From Allacma fusca (taxonomy: Eukaryota; Arthropoda; Collembola; Symphypleona; Sminthuridae), in assembly GCA_947179485.1 (NCBI GenBank), contig OX359248.1, positions 25,925,378 to 25,989,377 of the forward strand: a DNA stretch of 64,000 nt. The letters run 5' to 3'. A program made the translations under genes and the position numbers. Of the stretch, positions 61,851-64,000 are shown one piece after another. Position 1 is the first letter of the stretch; every line of letters begins with the position of its first letter. The notes beneath the pieces were generated by a model, which saw only the letters and a list, made by a program, of their open reading frames with translations, was not told where the DNA came from and did no database searches.

Positions 61851-64000
61851 TACTTGTAGTAAATTACTTTCGTTAATTGACGGAATGTACAAATCCTTTG
61901 ATGCGTGATGGGGAACATTCGTACACTGCATACAAAATGCTAACTTTGGGAACACTCTCCAAATCCAGTCTTCATAGTACTTACCTATTTGGTAGCTACA
62001 AAGCAAACCGATTTGAATATCCCTTGTAAACGTTTTTTTAGGAAGACCATGGAAACAATTGAACAGAACCATTAATTATCTAAATGCATTAACTCTTCTA
62101 TTTTCATTTAAGCGGAGCTAATGAGCTGAGGAAAGAATTATAAATTGCTAAAACTTGTTGTTGTCTAAATTAAGCACTTAAACTACCCTCAACCCAATTA
62201 TTGATTATCTCAATGAAAGAAATACATAATGTAGAAAGTTTTTACACGTACGTAGATGCAACAACATTTTTACGTACAGCAAAGGGCAAAAAGCTCTATA
62301 ATTCGGAGTATCTTCCTACTTCCTAGCATTAGGAGTTCCGTATATTGGTAGTGAATTTCAATTTCCATCTTGTTGTATTATATGGTAAAATCATGATTTT
62401 AGAGGAGAAGGTACATTACCAGTAGAACAGTTATTATGATGTGAAGATTGATCTTCAATCTTCCCCAGATTTAAATTTTTTTGAGTGAATTTGGTGAGTC
62501 CAACAAAAACACGAAAGCATTAACATAATCTATGGAATATATGTAGTTTCCTTCTTTAACTTTAACTTCAGCTCAAGGCACGTCCTCTAAAACTTCACAA
62601 ACAATCCTAAAAATAAGTGTATCCCGAGCCACGGCTAGTGTTTGAACACCAGTACTCACGGCATTATTCAGGACCACTATTGTGGCAAAGCTAGAAATCC
62701 TAAGCTCTTTGACACCCAAAGATGGGTCAGAACGTCAGAAGAATGATTTTGCAACCACACTATTATACACATGAATGTGTCCCTCTCAACAATACATTTC
62801 TTGCATTTGAATTACTTTGATCCAACAGAGTCATGAGTCTTGGAGATGTATTTACGATGAAATTCAGTCATGTTCAAAGGCTAGATTTTCTTCAAATCTG
62901 AGTGCCATCGGAATGGATAAAAAACATGGTTTTGCAAAGTGACATTATCCTACCCACCTTTGACAACGTATGTATGTATCCTTATGAGATACACCATTAC
63001 AAAAGTACGCATCACCCAAAACACACAAAGGATGAAACACAATTTTTCGATTTTCTCCGGTCGTGCAACTCATACTCCTTTTGGGTAAATAAATGTAATA
63101 CAGTACGTGTGTAGCCGGTAATCTTGAGCCGAACGAAATAGTTCCATTAGTACAGATGCAAATTCAATGATCCTTCCTTGGAAGAGTTACGTTTTATTTT
63201 CACATAAATAAACACATACAAAAAACCTACTCACATACTATATACAAGTAAAGTGTATTGTAAACTCAAGCCCTCACCTGACCCGATTTTATCAGACGTG
63301 AAAATACCCACAGCATTTTTGTACTGTTTTAAGATACGTTAGATGATGAGGAATCATACAGGAAGTTCTAAATGAAGGTAGTTATTAGTAATTAATTAAC
63401 AATTCCGCGTAAACTTGCATTGTTGACTTGGCTTGGAATAATACTGTAATTAAAACCGGTATTAAAATCCTGAAAAAATAGCCAAGAATTACTGATTCGG
63501 CCTGATTAAATGTTTTTCGTATTAATAGTAATTCCTGTGCCGAGCAATGACCGGAAGCAGTTACTCTTTACAAATGGATCGATCCCAGTATAATTATCAA
63601 CTCCAACGGTAACAATATCTATACTTTAAACGTTAATTTTGACATATGCCCTTGCAATGAGCTAATACAATGTATTTATGTCAAAGCCTTGCTAATTATA
63701 AACAAGACATCCGGAACCTAAATGTTGAGAAACAATACAGTCAATTCCCTTTGCTGGGATTGTAAGGAAGTTGTAAAGGGAAGACTCGGCTCTCAAGCAC
63801 CTAACTCGCTAAAGGTGTCATTCCTTTTTAATTTGTATGAAACTGAAAAATAATAGGATGTGACAAGTCTATTTTATTAATTCAGCTCAACGAGCATTAA
63901 TTCCGTAATTAAATAAATGACTGGGTGGTATATATGCAGTCTGTGCAATTACCAGGAAAAATCTCCCATGAAATAATAATACGAAACGGTATAAAATAAA
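61851..64000. other. Gene-free right end of window
   Basis: About 2.1 kb of AT-rich sequence. The ORFs are short, without domains or splice partners. Exons of a gene extending beyond the window cannot be excluded. Confidence 0.4.

Noticed and set aside
1-64000. tRNA and rRNA genes
   Set aside because: I scanned for T-loop (GGTTCRANNCC) contexts with matching acceptor stems; the few hits fall inside coding exons and do not fold as tRNAs.

Overview
The window is AT-rich animal genomic DNA. Its genes are split by short to medium spliceosomal introns, and it carries many small inverted-repeat transposons and microsatellites. The gene content is arthropod: an inotocin (oxytocin/vasopressin-type) precursor with the nonapeptide CFITNCPPG, an ionotropic receptor, CUB-serine proteases, and F-box and BTB proteins. 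CFITNCPPG is the form known from Daphnia rather than the CLITNCPRG of insects, so a springtail or another non-insect pancrustacean is the best guess. That assignment is inference, not proof. I built exon models by hand from ORF continuity, GT/AG borders and intron phase. Most multi-exon models close perfectly in frame.

Layout. 313-3303 (-): BTB gene A. 3.3-13.9 kb: gene-poor, with three foldback transposons (7.2-8.0, 9.4-10.7 and 11.7-12.1 kb). 13962-16214 (+): intronless ionotropic receptor. 18106-21353 (+): PWWP/IBD (LEDGF-type) gene 1. 21763-23615 (-): BTB gene B. 26573-30723 (+): PWWP/IBD gene 2. 31557-33529 (-): F-box gene. 34295-35717: a foldback element with a 9-bp target duplication. 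36409-38677 (+): crooked neck. 39148-40046 (-): Naa20. 43829-45490 (+): UBX gene. 45773-49085 and 49940-52457 (-): tandem CUB-serine proteases. 53151-56775 (-): tail-anchored MSP-domain protein with an 880-residue disordered N-terminus. 59433-60827 (-): inotocin. The last 3 kb holds at most one weak secreted-peptide model.

Three duplicated pairs stand out: the BTB genes, the PWWP/IBD genes and the proteases. Each pair keeps its exon lengths and intron phases while the protein sequences have diverged. Housekeeping genes (crooked neck for splicing, Naa20 for N-terminal acetylation) sit among lineage-specific ones. The most unusual observation is that both BTB proteins begin with a separate exon encoding a classical signal peptide, which would put a normally cytosolic or nuclear BTB fold into the secretory pathway. 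The foldback elements, whose terminal inverted repeats are themselves tandem arrays, are the other notable structure.
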